NCBI GenBank assembly: GCA_038202925.1
Contig: JBBREM010000015.1
Location: forward strand, 1-33,411
Source: JAEVZK01 sp038202925
GTDB taxonomy: Bacteria; Armatimonadota; Fimbriimonadia; Fimbriimonadales; Fimbriimonadaceae
DNA length: 33,411 nucleotides
Direction: 5' to 3'
The notes under the pieces were generated by a model, which worked only from the letters and a program-made list of their open reading frames with translations, did no database searches and was not told where the DNA came from. This document shows, piece after piece, positions 16,366 to 24,008 of this stretch (position 1 is its first letter; each line of letters starts with the position of its first letter). The position numbers and the translations under genes are program-made.

Positions 16366-16806
16366 GTGAGCGGCCAGACGTTCTGCAAGAATTGTCACGA
16401 TGCCATTGATCCTAGTTGGGGGTTCTGCCCAGCGTGCAGCGCGGATAATCGAGCGCCCGACAACCGTGGGAATGTCGCTCCTCACAAGCACCTGTACATC
16501 GCTGGCCGTTGCGTCGTCTGCGGTGAGTCTGAACCGGTGCTGGATGACATGGGCAATCCGGTGAATCGATGGTGGCCCATCTCGCAGTTCATCTTTCACA
16601 CCCTCTGGGCCGGTTTCCTCGCCTCGTTCGCGCTGTACTCAGCTTGGACTGGTCTCTTCTCAGGGCACACGATGTCGGTAGCCATCCATTCACACGAGCA
16701 AGTGCACGGACAGTCGGCGGTAGACGCGGGCTGGGCCTACTTGGCGCTGGCGGCGGCGATTATTTATGCGTATCTCCGCCTATTACGACAGCTCCGTCAG
16801 GGCTAG
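16366..16806 (+). CDS. Double zinc-ribbon membrane protein, unknown function
   Basis: A 146-residue protein. The N-terminus has a zinc-ribbon-like CKNC and CPAC pair (residues about 7-24), and a second metal-site candidate HKHLYIAGRCVVCGESE (about 41-57) follows. Two hydrophobic segments come next: FIFHTLWAGFLASFALYSAWTGLF and WAYLALAAAIIYAYLRLL, the latter ending in basic residues, with a His-containing loop between them. The fold suggests a small inner-membrane protein with cytoplasmic zinc fingers. The GTG start at 16366 follows TATAAT by seven bases. It is divergent from pafA across a 60-base spacer. I recognise no specific family, and no link to pupylation beyond location. Confidence 0.7.
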   Translation: MSGQTFCKNCHDAIDPSWGFCPACSADNRAPDNRGNVAPHKHLYIAGRCVVCGESEPVLDDMGNPVNRWWPISQFIFHTLWAGFLASFALYSAWTGLFSGHTMSVAIHSHEQVHGQSAVDAGWAYLALAAAIIYAYLRLLRQLRQG

Positions 16807-16845
16807 ACAAGGAACTCGCCGCCAGGCCGTCTCGCCCAACGATGC

Positions 16846-17112
16846 ATGAGTGACGAGAAACCTGATCTGAACGTGTATGTCCACAATCAGCCTGAAGAGC
16901 GATATGAAACCGCCGCCGAGCCGATCGACACAGCGCGGGAGAAACAGGAGCGCGAGACGGGACAAGATGGCCCGCCCAAGGAAAACGCTGCGCAGGACGA
17001 CTGGCATCGGGACGACCCGCAGGTGCAGCACGCGGTCGACGACAAGCCCGACCTGGAGGACACGCCGATGCCTCCGCGCAATGCTCCGCTCACAGATGAG
17101 GTTCCGAGCTAA
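16846..17112 (+). CDS. Small acidic, probably disordered protein of unknown function
   Basis: An 88-residue protein rich in Asp, Glu, Pro, Gln and Asn with almost no hydrophobic residues, so it should be intrinsically disordered and cytoplasmic. It begins MSDEKPDLNVYVHNQPEE and ends PLTDEVPS. Pup is also small, acidic and disordered and pafA lies close by, but Pup ends in Gly-Gly-Glu or Gly-Gly-Gln and this protein does not, so it is not a standard Pup. It follows the zinc-ribbon gene by 39 bases and its 3' end overlaps the convergent DoxX-like gene by 23 bases. No clear ribosome-binding site is seen, so coding status is only moderately supported. Confidence 0.5.
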   Translation: MSDEKPDLNVYVHNQPEERYETAAEPIDTAREKQERETGQDGPPKENAAQDDWHRDDPQVQHAVDDKPDLEDTPMPPRNAPLTDEVPS

Positions 17113-18121
17113 GCCCGAGCGGTCCTTCCCGAAGGCCCCGCACCCAAAGGTTCAGGTTCTCCTCGCTGGGGGTCCAGATCACCAGGAGCGCGAGGATCCC
17201 GTAAATCGGCAAGTGGCCGATCAACTCGGTCCAGTTAAAGACCGTCAGGGTCATGTTGATCGGCAACCAGGCGACGATGGCGATCTCGCGCGGGAAGATG
17301 TTGAACAGGATCATCAGTCCTGCGAGAAGCTCCACCGCGCCGGCGAAGAGGGCGAACAGCTCATTCGACATGCCGATTCCCAGGGCCGCGGTGAAGTTGA
17401 GATGGTTCTCCTGCAGGAAGGCGACGGCCAGCGGCAAGTTCGCCAGCTTCTCCGTGAAGGCGACCACGGTTAGACTCACGCCGAGCCCGATGCGCGCGCA
17501 AGCCAGCCCTGTTCGCATGAGCTCAGGAGAAGGCTCGAATTTCGGGAAGAGCATCCGGTCCACCGAGACCGGCCCGCGTCCGCAACAAAAGAAGAAGGCG
17601 GCGAGGCCGAGATAAAGCGCATTGTCGAGCATTGGCTCAAGGCCAAAGAGAAAGATGCCTGTCAGCCATAGCGCAGCCACTGCGACGGCAGCCAGCCGCG
17701 TGAGACCGCCATAGAATAGCGCCAAGGCTACGCCGGTCTCCAACACCCCGAACCAATACCGGCTCCAGCCGGCAAGGTGGACGTCCGGCGAGAACAGGTG
17801 CCCTGTCACACCGCCGACGAGCAGCGGAATCGCCACATGAAGGGCGAGGATAGCTGGGATAAGGCCGAAAATGGCGGCACGCCGATTCTCGCTCGCGCCA
17901 AGTTGCTCGGGTCCGGGAAGAAAGGCGCGACGCCTGGCCCGCCACACGAGACCCAACGCGGCGGTAATCAGTACGACCGCGGCGATGAATGCAAGCGTTC
18001 TCGGCTGGGCAACTGATGTTGCATCGAGCGGGAACCGGCTCGCATCGAAGAACCATTTTTCGTGCGCATCAGCGGTGGCGACCAGCGCGAGACTGCAGAA
18101 AGCGAGGCCAAATGAGCGCAT
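17090..18121 (-). CDS. DoxX-like multi-pass membrane protein
   Basis: A 343-residue protein with an N-terminal signal-like segment, then an exported stretch DAHEKWFFDASRFP, then about eight hydrophobic segments. The second half has the DoxX-like four-helix pattern: RIGLGVSLTVVAFTEKLANLPLAVAFLQE, the small-residue AGAVELLAGLMILFNIFPREIAI and a final YGILALLVIW. DoxX-related proteins are membrane components of redox or quinol systems, but the substrate here is unknown. The ATG is preceded by GAGG and lies six bases after the SRPBCC gene on the same strand, so the pair is probably an operon. Its 3' end overlaps the small convergent acidic gene. Confidence 0.7.
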   Translation of the reverse strand: MRSFGLAFCSLALVATADAHEKWFFDASRFPLDATSVAQPRTLAFIAAVVLITAALGLVWRARRRAFLPGPEQLGASENRRAAIFGLIPAILALHVAIPLLVGGVTGHLFSPDVHLAGWSRYWFGVLETGVALALFYGGLTRLAAVAVAALWLTGIFLFGLEPMLDNALYLGLAAFFFCCGRGPVSVDRMLFPKFEPSPELMRTGLACARIGLGVSLTVVAFTEKLANLPLAVAFLQENHLNFTAALGIGMSNELFALFAGAVELLAGLMILFNIFPREIAIVAWLPINMTLTVFNWTELIGHLPIYGILALLVIWTPSEENLNLWVRGLREGPLGLSSEPHL

Positions 18122-18127
18122 TGATCC

Positions 18128-18775
18128 TCAGGCGACGCGCCCGCTTTCGATCTGCAGCTTGAACTGCTCGAGATCGGCGACAATCTGATCTCCCGGGTCA
18201 TCCCCCATAAGCTGGGCCGCCTTGAGGCCGACACTCCCCAGCGGCGGGTTGTATTTGAGGACGAGGTGGACCCTAGTCTTCCCTGCTTCTTCTTTGAAGC
18301 TCACGGAGCCATGATTTTCCACCGTCGCGCCCGGCAGCGACCGCCAAACGATGAGCTCCGCCGGCAGATCGGCAACTATCTCGGCGTCCCACCCCACCTT
18401 CGTATCCATCGGTCCCTTCGCGATCCATGAGGACTTCCCTTCTCCGAGTTCGCGTACCGACTCGAGGTGTTTCATGAATTTCGGCAAATTCTCGAAATTC
18501 CGCCAGTAGGCGTAAACTTGGCCGCAAGGTTTATCGATCAGGAGGGCGTACTCGACTTCAATTCCAGCTTTCTCGCGCTTAACCGGTCTTGGTTCGCCGG
18601 TCTGAAGCCGTTGCCGTTCCTGCAGCCCTTTGGATACGAGAAACCCGCCCGCCAGCATCCAGGGCACACCGGCGAAAGCGTCTTTCTTGAGCATCCCGTA
18701 TACGGCCAAAGCCGTCCCCCCGATCACGTAGAGGCGTTCGGCAGCGCTTTCTTGCTGCTCGCGATTTCCTTGCAT
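18128..18775 (-). CDS. SRPBCC (START-like) protein with N-terminal membrane hairpin
   Basis: A 215-residue protein. The first 60 residues resemble a DUF2892-type membrane hairpin: a helix around RLYVIGGTALAVYGMLKK and a glycine-rich second segment WMLAGGFLVSKGLQ. The rest (about 70-205) is a SRPBCC/polyketide-cyclase-like domain beginning IEVEYALLIDKPCGQVYAYWRNFENLPKFM, followed by the typical beta strands and LPGATVENHGSVSFKE. Such proteins bind hydrophobic ligands; the fused hairpin would place this one at the inner membrane. It lies six bases before the DoxX-like gene, suggesting shared expression. The start at the ATG has no clear ribosome-binding site. Confidence 0.75.
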   Translation of the reverse strand: MQGNREQQESAAERLYVIGGTALAVYGMLKKDAFAGVPWMLAGGFLVSKGLQERQRLQTGEPRPVKREKAGIEVEYALLIDKPCGQVYAYWRNFENLPKFMKHLESVRELGEGKSSWIAKGPMDTKVGWDAEIVADLPAELIVWRSLPGATVENHGSVSFKEEAGKTRVHLVLKYNPPLGSVGLKAAQLMGDDPGDQIVADLEQFKLQIESGRVA

Positions 18776-18877
18776 ATAGTGGCTTTGACAGGCTTGAAGG
18801 GCGGCGGTTCCGGAAGACCTATGTTAACTTGCGGGATCATGGGCACGAAATAGTGCGTCTCTACGGTATCCCCGTGT

Positions 18878-18883
18878 TAAAGT
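18878..18883 (+). promoter_or_regulatory. Possible -10 box of the 111-residue hypothetical gene
   Basis: TAAAGT lies 37 bases before the ATG, giving a short leader that contains AAGGGGG (18905-18911) nine bases before the start codon. No -35 box is convincing. The 145-base spacer 18776-18920 holds nothing else I recognise. Confidence 0.4.
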
Positions 18884-18920
18884 AGGGGCAACGATTTCAT
18901 CTGCAAGGGGGCATTCCGCT

Positions 18921-19256
18921 ATGAGCGAAAACATGGAGAAATTTAGGAGTCTGGACGGGAGCGAGGCGCTGGTCGTCCGCCCGTTTATTCAGATTGTCTT
19001 TCAGCACGGACACCCGAACGAGGTGGGCGTGAACGGTTGCCGGATCGAGGATGTGATCGATGTGGCGGTCGACCGTTTGCTTGATTTTCAGGGCCGTGAT
19101 CTCGGGTGCGACGAGAACTCGGAGGCGCTTGAGCATCTCTATCTGGCTCGGGAGGCGATGCTGAAGCGTAAGCGACGGCGCGAGCAGCAAGGCGTCGTCA
19201 ACTCCCAGCAGGCGCATCAGAGTCTCGACATCATCGGCGCAGCCGTCGGTATGTAA
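18921..19256 (+). CDS. Conserved-looking hypothetical protein
   Basis: A 111-residue soluble protein. Residues about 16-60 read LVVRPFIQIVFQHGHPNEVGVNGCRIEDVIDVAVDRLLDFQ, a balanced pattern of helices and strands, followed by an acidic segment and a lysine/arginine-rich helix (MLKRKRRREQQG, about 80-91). It has no signal peptide and no membrane segment. I do not recognise the family. The AAGGGGG ribosome-binding site and the strong terminator eleven bases after the stop support a real, separately transcribed gene. Confidence 0.65.
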   Translation: MSENMEKFRSLDGSEALVVRPFIQIVFQHGHPNEVGVNGCRIEDVIDVAVDRLLDFQGRDLGCDENSEALEHLYLAREAMLKRKRRREQQGVVNSQQAHQSLDIIGAAVGM

Positions 19257-19266
19257 GTGAAACAAG

Positions 19267-19302
19267 AAAAGGGCGACTGCCGAGCGGCAGTCGCCCTTTT
19301 TT
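19267..19302. terminator. Strong bidirectional rho-independent terminator
   Basis: A perfect 11-bp stem (19271-19281 with 19286-19296) with a GAGC loop is flanked by AAAA on the left and six T residues on the right. It serves the plus-strand hypothetical gene and, read on the other strand, the convergent infB gene. Confidence 0.95.
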
Positions 19303-19304
19303 AC

Positions 19305-21245
19305 TTAGGCGTTGATTTGGATCATCTCGAAGGCTTCGATGGTATCGCCTTCTTTGAAGTCCTGCCAGCCCTCGAACGTGATACCGCACTCCATGCCTAG
19401 CGTCACCTCGCGCACGTCGTCCTTCAGGTGCTTGAGCGAGCCGATCTGGCCGTCGAATACGATGTCCTTCCCTCGCCGGACCCGGCAACGCGCAGAGCGG
19501 ATAACCTTGCCATCCGTCACGTAGCAGCCGGCGATTACGCCCTTGCGGCCGAACTGGAACCGGATGCGGATTTCGACCGCGCCGAGGTAGCTCTCCTCGA
19601 ACTTCGGCTCGAGCATGCCCTTGACAGCAGCCTCGATGTCCTCGATCAATTCGTAGATGATCGTGTAGGTTCGGATCTCGACCTTGCGGCGCTCGGCTTC
19701 CTTCTTCGCATTGCCTTCCGGCTTCACGTTGAAGCCGACGACGATAGCATTCGCGGCGCTGGCGAGGAGGATATCCGACTCGGTGATGCCGCCGACGCCG
19801 CTTAGGATGATCTTCGCCTCGACTTCGTCGTTCTTGACCTGTTCGAGCATCCCGCGCACCGCTTCAACTGAGCCCTGCACGTCGGCTTTGATCACCAAGT
19901 TCAGCTCGCGCAATTCTTCGGTTTCCAGCTTCTTACGCAGATCGCTGAGTGTCATGCCCCGGCTCGGGGCCTCCAGCGACTTGGCGTGGGCCGTCTTGGC
20001 GCGGCCCTCAGCAATTGCCCTGGCGTCTCGCTCATCCGCTGCCCACTCAATCTTGTCTCCGGCGGCAGGAACTTCGCTGAGACCCAGGAGCTCGACCGGA
20101 GTCGACGGCCCGGCCTCGATCATCTTCTCGCCGGTGTAGTCGGTCATCGCCTTGATGCGGCCGAAGGTTTGACCCACGACCAGCGCGTCGCCGATTTTGA
20201 GCGTCCCTTCCTCCACCAGCACAGTCGCAACGGGTCCGCGGCCTCGCTCAAGCTTTGCCTCGACCACGGTGCCGGCAAGTTCTCCCTTCGGATCAGCCTT
20301 GAGCTCCATGATCTCGGCCTGCAGACGAATTCCTTCGAGCAAATCCTTGACGCCGTCACCGGTGATCGCGGAGACATTGTGGGTCATGACCTGGCCGCCG
20401 AATGCTTCTGGGATGACATTAAACTCGGTGAGCTGTTGCAGCACGCGGTCAGGCTGAGCGTCTGGCTTGTCGCACTTGTTGACGGCGACGATCATGGGAA
20501 CGTCGGCGGCCTGGATGTGCTGGATCGCTTCGCGCGTCTGCGGCATGATGCCGTCATCGGCGGCGACGACTAGGATCGCGATATCGGTGACCTGCGCGCC
20601 TCGGGCGCGCATGGCGGTGAAAGCAGCGTGGCCGGGGGTATCGAGGAAGGTGATTCGACCTTCCGGCAGCTCGACTTGATAGGCGCCGATATGTTGGGTA
20701 ATGCCGCCGTGCTCTTTGGCCGCGACGTTCGCCTGGCGAATGTAGTCGAGCAGCGACGTCTTGCCGTGATCGACGTGTCCCATGATCGTGACGACCGGAG
20801 AGCGAGGCTGCTGGCCAGTGGCTTTCTTCGCCTTGCCGTTGGAAGCGGGGCGAGCCTTGGCGGCCCCGGCAGCCTTGAAGGTGTAGCCGTAACTCTCAAT
20901 AAGCTTTTGCGCGACGTCGTCCTTGAGCGCTGTGGTGAGCGTAGCCATGACCCGAAACTTGGTCACGAGCGCCTTCTGAATCTCACTTTGGCCAACTCCT
21001 AGCGCGGTGGCGACGTCTCGGGGAGTCGCGCCCGACTTGAGGACGATATCCTTCGACCCAAGATGCTCGGTAAGCCCTTCGCGGATCAGGCCGAGCGTCT
21101 CTTCGTCCGCTTCAAACGAGTTGCCGTCGTGCTCGATGCCTAAATCGTTGAGCACGCCGTAAACCGTTCCCGGCGCAAGCTCGAACTCCTTTGCCAGGTC
21201 CGCGATTGATTGGGCCATATCCGTCTTCTTTACCTCAGTTTGCAT
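19305..21245 (-). CDS. infB: Translation initiation factor IF-2
   Basis: A GTPase of about 646 residues that brings initiator tRNA to the ribosome and promotes subunit joining. The N-terminus has an IF2_N-type domain (SIADLAKEFELAPGTVYGVL) and a short alanine/lysine linker, so the protein is at the short end of the family. The G domain has GHVDHGKT (156-163), DTPGHAAF and NKCD. Domain II and the C-terminal fMet-tRNA-binding domain follow, ending in VTLGMECGITFEGWQDFKEGDTIEAFEM. The start is uncertain: ATG at 21245, overlapping ylxR by 16 bases, or ATG at 21218, 12 bases after the ylxR stop. It follows nusA and ylxR as in many bacteria. No rbfA comes after it. Confidence 0.95.
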   Translation of the reverse strand: MQTEVKKTDMAQSIADLAKEFELAPGTVYGVLNDLGIEHDGNSFEADEETLGLIREGLTEHLGSKDIVLKSGATPRDVATALGVGQSEIQKALVTKFRVMATLTTALKDDVAQKLIESYGYTFKAAGAAKARPASNGKAKKATGQQPRSPVVTIMGHVDHGKTSLLDYIRQANVAAKEHGGITQHIGAYQVELPEGRITFLDTPGHAAFTAMRARGAQVTDIAILVVAADDGIMPQTREAIQHIQAADVPMIVAVNKCDKPDAQPDRVLQQLTEFNVIPEAFGGQVMTHNVSAITGDGVKDLLEGIRLQAEIMELKADPKGELAGTVVEAKLERGRGPVATVLVEEGTLKIGDALVVGQTFGRIKAMTDYTGEKMIEAGPSTPVELLGLSEVPAAGDKIEWAADERDARAIAEGRAKTAHAKSLEAPSRGMTLSDLRKKLETEELRELNLVIKADVQGSVEAVRGMLEQVKNDEVEAKIILSGVGGITESDILLASAANAIVVGFNVKPEGNAKKEAERRKVEIRTYTIIYELIEDIEAAVKGMLEPKFEESYLGAVEIRIRFQFGRKGVIAGCYVTDGKVIRSARCRVRRGKDIVFDGQIGSLKHLKDDVREVTLGMECGITFEGWQDFKEGDTIEAFEMIQINA

Positions 21246-21499
21246 ACTAATTCTTCGTGGAGCCGTGTCTTGTCTTGGGGTGAAACCGGCGAGCGGATCG
21301 CCCTGCCGAGGCGATCGCCCTTGAGCGCGGCGGCGACACATTCCAGTTGCGGGCACACGTAGGCTCCGCGCCCGGTTCGGTCTGATCCTTCGGTCACCGC
21401 GAGTTCTCCGCTCGCCAAACGGGAAATCCGGATCAGGAGATATTGGCTGCTCTTTAGCCGACAGCCGATGCAGGTGCGCTGCGGCGCGCGGCTCACCAT
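21230..21499 (-). CDS. ylxR: YlxR/RnpM-family RNA-binding protein (DUF448)
   Basis: An 89-residue basic protein of the DUF448 family. The hallmark N-terminal pattern RTCIGCRLKSSQYLLIRISR and the later DRTGRGAYVCPQLECVAAALKGDRLGRA match YlxR, which carries the GRGAYVC motif. Recent work links YlxR (RnpM) to modulation of RNase P. It sits between nusA and infB, the standard location. The start is ATG at 21499; TATCCT lies seven bases upstream of it on the same strand, so an internal leaderless promoter may exist within the 28-base gap after nusA. Its 3' end overlaps the likely infB start. Confidence 0.92.
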   Translation of the reverse strand: MVSRAPQRTCIGCRLKSSQYLLIRISRLASGELAVTEGSDRTGRGAYVCPQLECVAAALKGDRLGRAIRSPVSPQDKTRLHEELVCKLR

Positions 21500-21506
21500 C
21501 CTATCA

Positions 21507-21512
21507 AGGATA
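21507..21512 (-). promoter_or_regulatory. Possible internal -10 box before ylxR
   Basis: On the minus strand TATCCT is followed by seven bases and the ATG at 21499, matching the leaderless layout seen elsewhere. The GATAGG just before the ATG gives only a very weak ribosome-binding site. Confidence 0.35.
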
Positions 21513-21527
21513 CCTGGGCGGGCTGGG

Positions 21528-22589
21528 CTAAGTCGTCGGAGCAGCCTTTTGCAACTTGCCTTCGCTAGCCGCTTGGGCCTCGCTCCGGATGTCGATCTTC
21601 CACTCGGTCAGCCTTGCCGCGAGTCGCACATTTTGGCCACCCTTGCCGATCGCAAGCGAGAGCTGATTGTCGGGCACGACGCAGTAGGCGCTTCGCTCTT
21701 CTTCGTTGAGGATGATGTGGTTCACCTTTGCCGGGCTTAGCGCGTTGGTGATGTAAGCATTGACCTCTTCGCTAAACGGCACAATATCGATCTTCTCGTC
21801 GTAGAGTTCATCCACGATGGCTTGCACGCGGCTGCCGCGTGGACCAACGCATGATCCGACGGGATCGACCCGCTCATCAGTGCTGATCACGGCAATCTTA
21901 GACCGCTGGCCAGGTTCGCGAGCGACGCTCTTGATCACGACGGTGCCATCGGCGATCTCGGGGACTTCCAGCTCGAACAGCTTCCGCAAAAGATTCGGAT
22001 GGGTGCGCGAGACGATGACCTGCAAACGCTTTCGGCTGTCGTCAACCTTGTACACGTACACGCGCAGGCGGTCGTTCGGACGGTACGGCTCAGTTGGGAC
22101 TTGTTCGCGGCGAGGCAACTCGCATTCGATCTTGTTGACCTGGATGTACACGCTCTGCCCTTCCTTTCGGCTGACCGTGCCGGAGACAAGCTCACCCATC
22201 TTCTCGTGGAAGACTTCCTGAATTTGGCGCTGCTCGGCTTCGCGCAGCTTCTGATTTAGAACCTGCTTAAAAGTCTGCGCGGCAATGCGGCCGAAACGGT
22301 TCGGGTCGACCTCGGTGGGTATGAAATCGCCAACTTCCGCATCGGGCTTGCGCTTGCGCGCATCCAGCAGGGACATTTGGAAGCTCGGCTCAGAGACGAT
22401 GCCTACGACTTCCTTTTCGACGGACGCCGTCCATCCCTTGAGGGGATCGATGTGGACCTCGACGTCGCCGGTGGCATTGACGAACTTTTTGTAGGCTACG
22501 GCAAGGGATTCTTCGATCTCTCGCACGAGCTCTTCAACCGGAATATCGCGCTCGGTGGCGATCTGATTCAGCTGCTGCAAAATGTCCAT
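21528..22589 (-). CDS. nusA: Transcription elongation/termination factor NusA
   Basis: A 353-residue protein that binds RNA polymerase and nascent RNA to control pausing, termination and antitermination. It has the N-terminal polymerase-binding domain (EELVREIEESLAVAYKKF), an S1 domain around GELVSGTVSRKEGQSVYIQV and two KH domains (PVGSCVGPRGSRVQAIVDEL and LAIGKGGQNVRLAARL). It lacks the C-terminal acidic repeats of the E. coli protein, like most bacterial NusA. It heads the nusA-ylxR-infB unit; rimP, usually upstream, is replaced here by a thioredoxin gene. AGGAG lies upstream of the ATG at slightly long spacing. The leader contains a terminator-like hairpin. Confidence 0.96.
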   Translation of the reverse strand: MDILQQLNQIATERDIPVEELVREIEESLAVAYKKFVNATGDVEVHIDPLKGWTASVEKEVVGIVSEPSFQMSLLDARKRKPDAEVGDFIPTEVDPNRFGRIAAQTFKQVLNQKLREAEQRQIQEVFHEKMGELVSGTVSRKEGQSVYIQVNKIECELPRREQVPTEPYRPNDRLRVYVYKVDDSRKRLQVIVSRTHPNLLRKLFELEVPEIADGTVVIKSVAREPGQRSKIAVISTDERVDPVGSCVGPRGSRVQAIVDELYDEKIDIVPFSEEVNAYITNALSPAKVNHIILNEEERSAYCVVPDNQLSLAIGKGGQNVRLAARLTEWKIDIRSEAQAASEGKLQKAAPTT

Positions 22590-22614
22590 CGACCCAGTTT
22601 TCTCCTACAATTTG

Positions 22615-22646
22615 AAAAGAAAAAGGCGGCCCTAAAGCCACCCTTT
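22615..22646 (-). promoter_or_regulatory. Terminator-like hairpin in the nusA leader, candidate attenuator
   Basis: On the minus strand a 10-bp stem with two G-U pairs (22637-22646 with 22621-22630) and a 6-base loop runs into a T-rich tract (TTTTTCTTTT including the stem end). It lies between the probable nusA promoter box at 22669-22674 and the nusA start, so it can lower or regulate nusA transcription. It is too far downstream of the thioredoxin gene and too close to the promoter to be only that gene's terminator, though it could serve both purposes. Confidence 0.6.
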
Positions 22647-22668
22647 CGGCGCTCTTCAATTGATTTGA

Positions 22669-22674
22669 AGTATA
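22669..22674 (-). promoter_or_regulatory. Probable -10 box of the nusA operon
   Basis: TATACT on the minus strand, 80 bases before the nusA start, giving a leader of about 70 bases that contains the terminator-like hairpin. No good -35 hexamer is seen; that position is occupied by the heptamer repeat array. Confidence 0.45.
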
Positions 22675-22683
22675 GCACAAGGG

Positions 22684-22748
22684 TGAGGATTGAGGATTGA
22701 GGATTAAGGAACCCGGCCCCTCAATCCTCGATCCTTTTTCCTTAATCC
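22684..22748. repeat. Two opposed heptamer arrays between the thioredoxin and nusA genes
   Basis: TGAGGAT occurs three times in tandem from 22684, followed by the variant TAAGGAA (to 22711). After a 9-base spacer come TCAATCC, TCGATCC, TTTTTCC and TTAATCC (22721-22748), largely the reverse complement of the first array. The two arms can pair over about ten bases, which may also end thioredoxin transcription. Confidence 0.8.
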
Positions 22749-23860
22749 TAGCCTCCGCCACCCTTCTTCTTCTTGAAGACTTCGAGCCGGTCTCGGATTT
22801 CTTTGCGTGTTGCGTCGTCGATCTTAGTGCCTTCTCGATCGGCGAGGGCGACCGCCTTGGTCTGGGTGGCGATTGCTTTGTCGTAATCGCCGCTCTTGAA
22901 GTAGGCGTAGGCGAGGGTGTCGAGGACGTAGGCTTTCTCATCGCCGTCTTCCTTGATCAGATCTGCCGCCTTCTGAGCGATGCCGATCGCCGTCGGGAAG
23001 TCCGGGTTTTTGGCCGGAGATTTATCGTCGACGATCGCCCAAGCGATGCTGTTTAAGGCGTTGGATTCGTGCGCATAAATGCCTTCCGAAAGCGCCTTCG
23101 CATAGGCGTAGGCGGTTGGCTCGTCGGAATTCAGGAGAGCCGTGAACTTGGCCATGGCAAGTCCCATTTCCATCTTCGGATCTTCAGCGATGAGCTTGTC
23201 GATCTCGGCAATCGCGGTCTTGTAGTCCTTGGCCTTCAGCGCGTCTCGATACGGCTTCATCTTGGCCATTGCCTTCCGCTGGGCTTCCATGGCGGACGAC
23301 TGCTTCTTGGCCTCCGCTTGGATGTCCCAGCTGCCGTCGAGCACCTTGTTCAGCGTCTCTTCGAGGCCCGCCATGGGGTGGCCGACCCAAGCAACGCGGC
23401 CTTGTTGGTCAACGATGAACGCACTGGGAATACCACCCTGGCCCGCTGCCGCCATCCAGGTCTGAGCCATCGTCGCTTTGGACCCGCCGGAGCCAACGTT
23501 GTAGTCCATCTTTGGACCCCAATCCTTCACGAACTTGTCGACTCGGGCCAAGAGAGCCTGTTCGGTGGGTTCGGGTTGCGACTCTTCCCAGATGCTGATC
23601 CCGTTAAAAGAAACCTTGTCCTTGTACTTGTGGGCCAACTCGGTCAGGTGGGGGATGCTCTGCTTGCAGGGGCCGCACCAGGTAGCCCAAAACTCGACGA
23701 CATAGACTTTGCCGGGCTCGAACTTCTTCAGCTCTTTGCCCTTCAGCCACTTCACAACTTTGACGGACGGGGCGGGCGCGCCCAGCACCAGCGCGGTGTC
23801 GCCCGCATTCGCGGCCGCGAAAAGGCCTAGCACGAGCGCCAATCCAATAAATTTTCTCAT
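22748..23860 (-). CDS. Exported TlpA-like thioredoxin-fold protein with C-terminal TPR-like region
   Basis: A 370-residue protein with a signal peptide (about 1-19). A thioredoxin-fold domain of the AhpC/TSA-TlpA type (about 25-175) has the redox motif WCGPC with Cys62 and Cys65 and the cis-proline segment GGIPSAFIVDQQGRVAWVG. A helical C-terminal half (about 190-365) with TPR-like units such as ALKAKDYKTAIAEIDKLIAEDPKMEMG and AYAYFKSGDYDKAIATQTKAVALA follows, ending in a Lys/Gly tail. It probably reduces or isomerises exported protein disulfides outside the inner membrane, with the TPR part choosing partners. AGGAG lies nine bases before the ATG. It is upstream of nusA on the same strand but separated by repeats and a promoter. 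Confidence 0.9.
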   Translation of the reverse strand: MRKFIGLALVLGLFAAANAGDTALVLGAPAPSVKVVKWLKGKELKKFEPGKVYVVEFWATWCGPCKQSIPHLTELAHKYKDKVSFNGISIWEESQPEPTEQALLARVDKFVKDWGPKMDYNVGSGGSKATMAQTWMAAAGQGGIPSAFIVDQQGRVAWVGHPMAGLEETLNKVLDGSWDIQAEAKKQSSAMEAQRKAMAKMKPYRDALKAKDYKTAIAEIDKLIAEDPKMEMGLAMAKFTALLNSDEPTAYAYAKALSEGIYAHESNALNSIAWAIVDDKSPAKNPDFPTAIGIAQKAADLIKEDGDEKAYVLDTLAYAYFKSGDYDKAIATQTKAVALADREGTKIDDATRKEIRDRLEVFKKKKGGGG

Positions 23861-23995
23861 AGAATTTCTCCTGTGCGATTCGCTACCAGTGATAGGTCAT
23901 ACGCGCACTGATTGGTTCCACGTTACCTGCGGGCTCGTTGCTCAGTGACGGACCTCTACGATAAATGCATTGTCCGTATAAGAAGCACGTTGGTG

Positions 23996-24001
23996 TAGCC
24001 T
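23996..24001 (+). promoter_or_regulatory. Possible -10 box of a leaderless promoter for folB
   Basis: TAGCCT is followed by seven bases and the ATG at 24009, with no Shine-Dalgarno sequence. This is the same layout as at 1699, 16353 and 27376, though the hexamer itself is weak. Confidence 0.4.
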
Positions 24002-24008
24002 TTCCGTT

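Noticed and set aside
16306..16599. Longer pafA reading frame starting at 16599
   Set aside because: The extra residues overlap the zinc-ribbon gene on the other strand and do not match the PafA N-terminus, which fits the ATG at 16305.
16846..17112. Small acidic protein near pafA as a candidate Pup
   Set aside because: It is disordered and of similar size, but ends in DEVPS and lacks the Gly-Gly-Glu/Gln C-terminus required by PafA and Dop.
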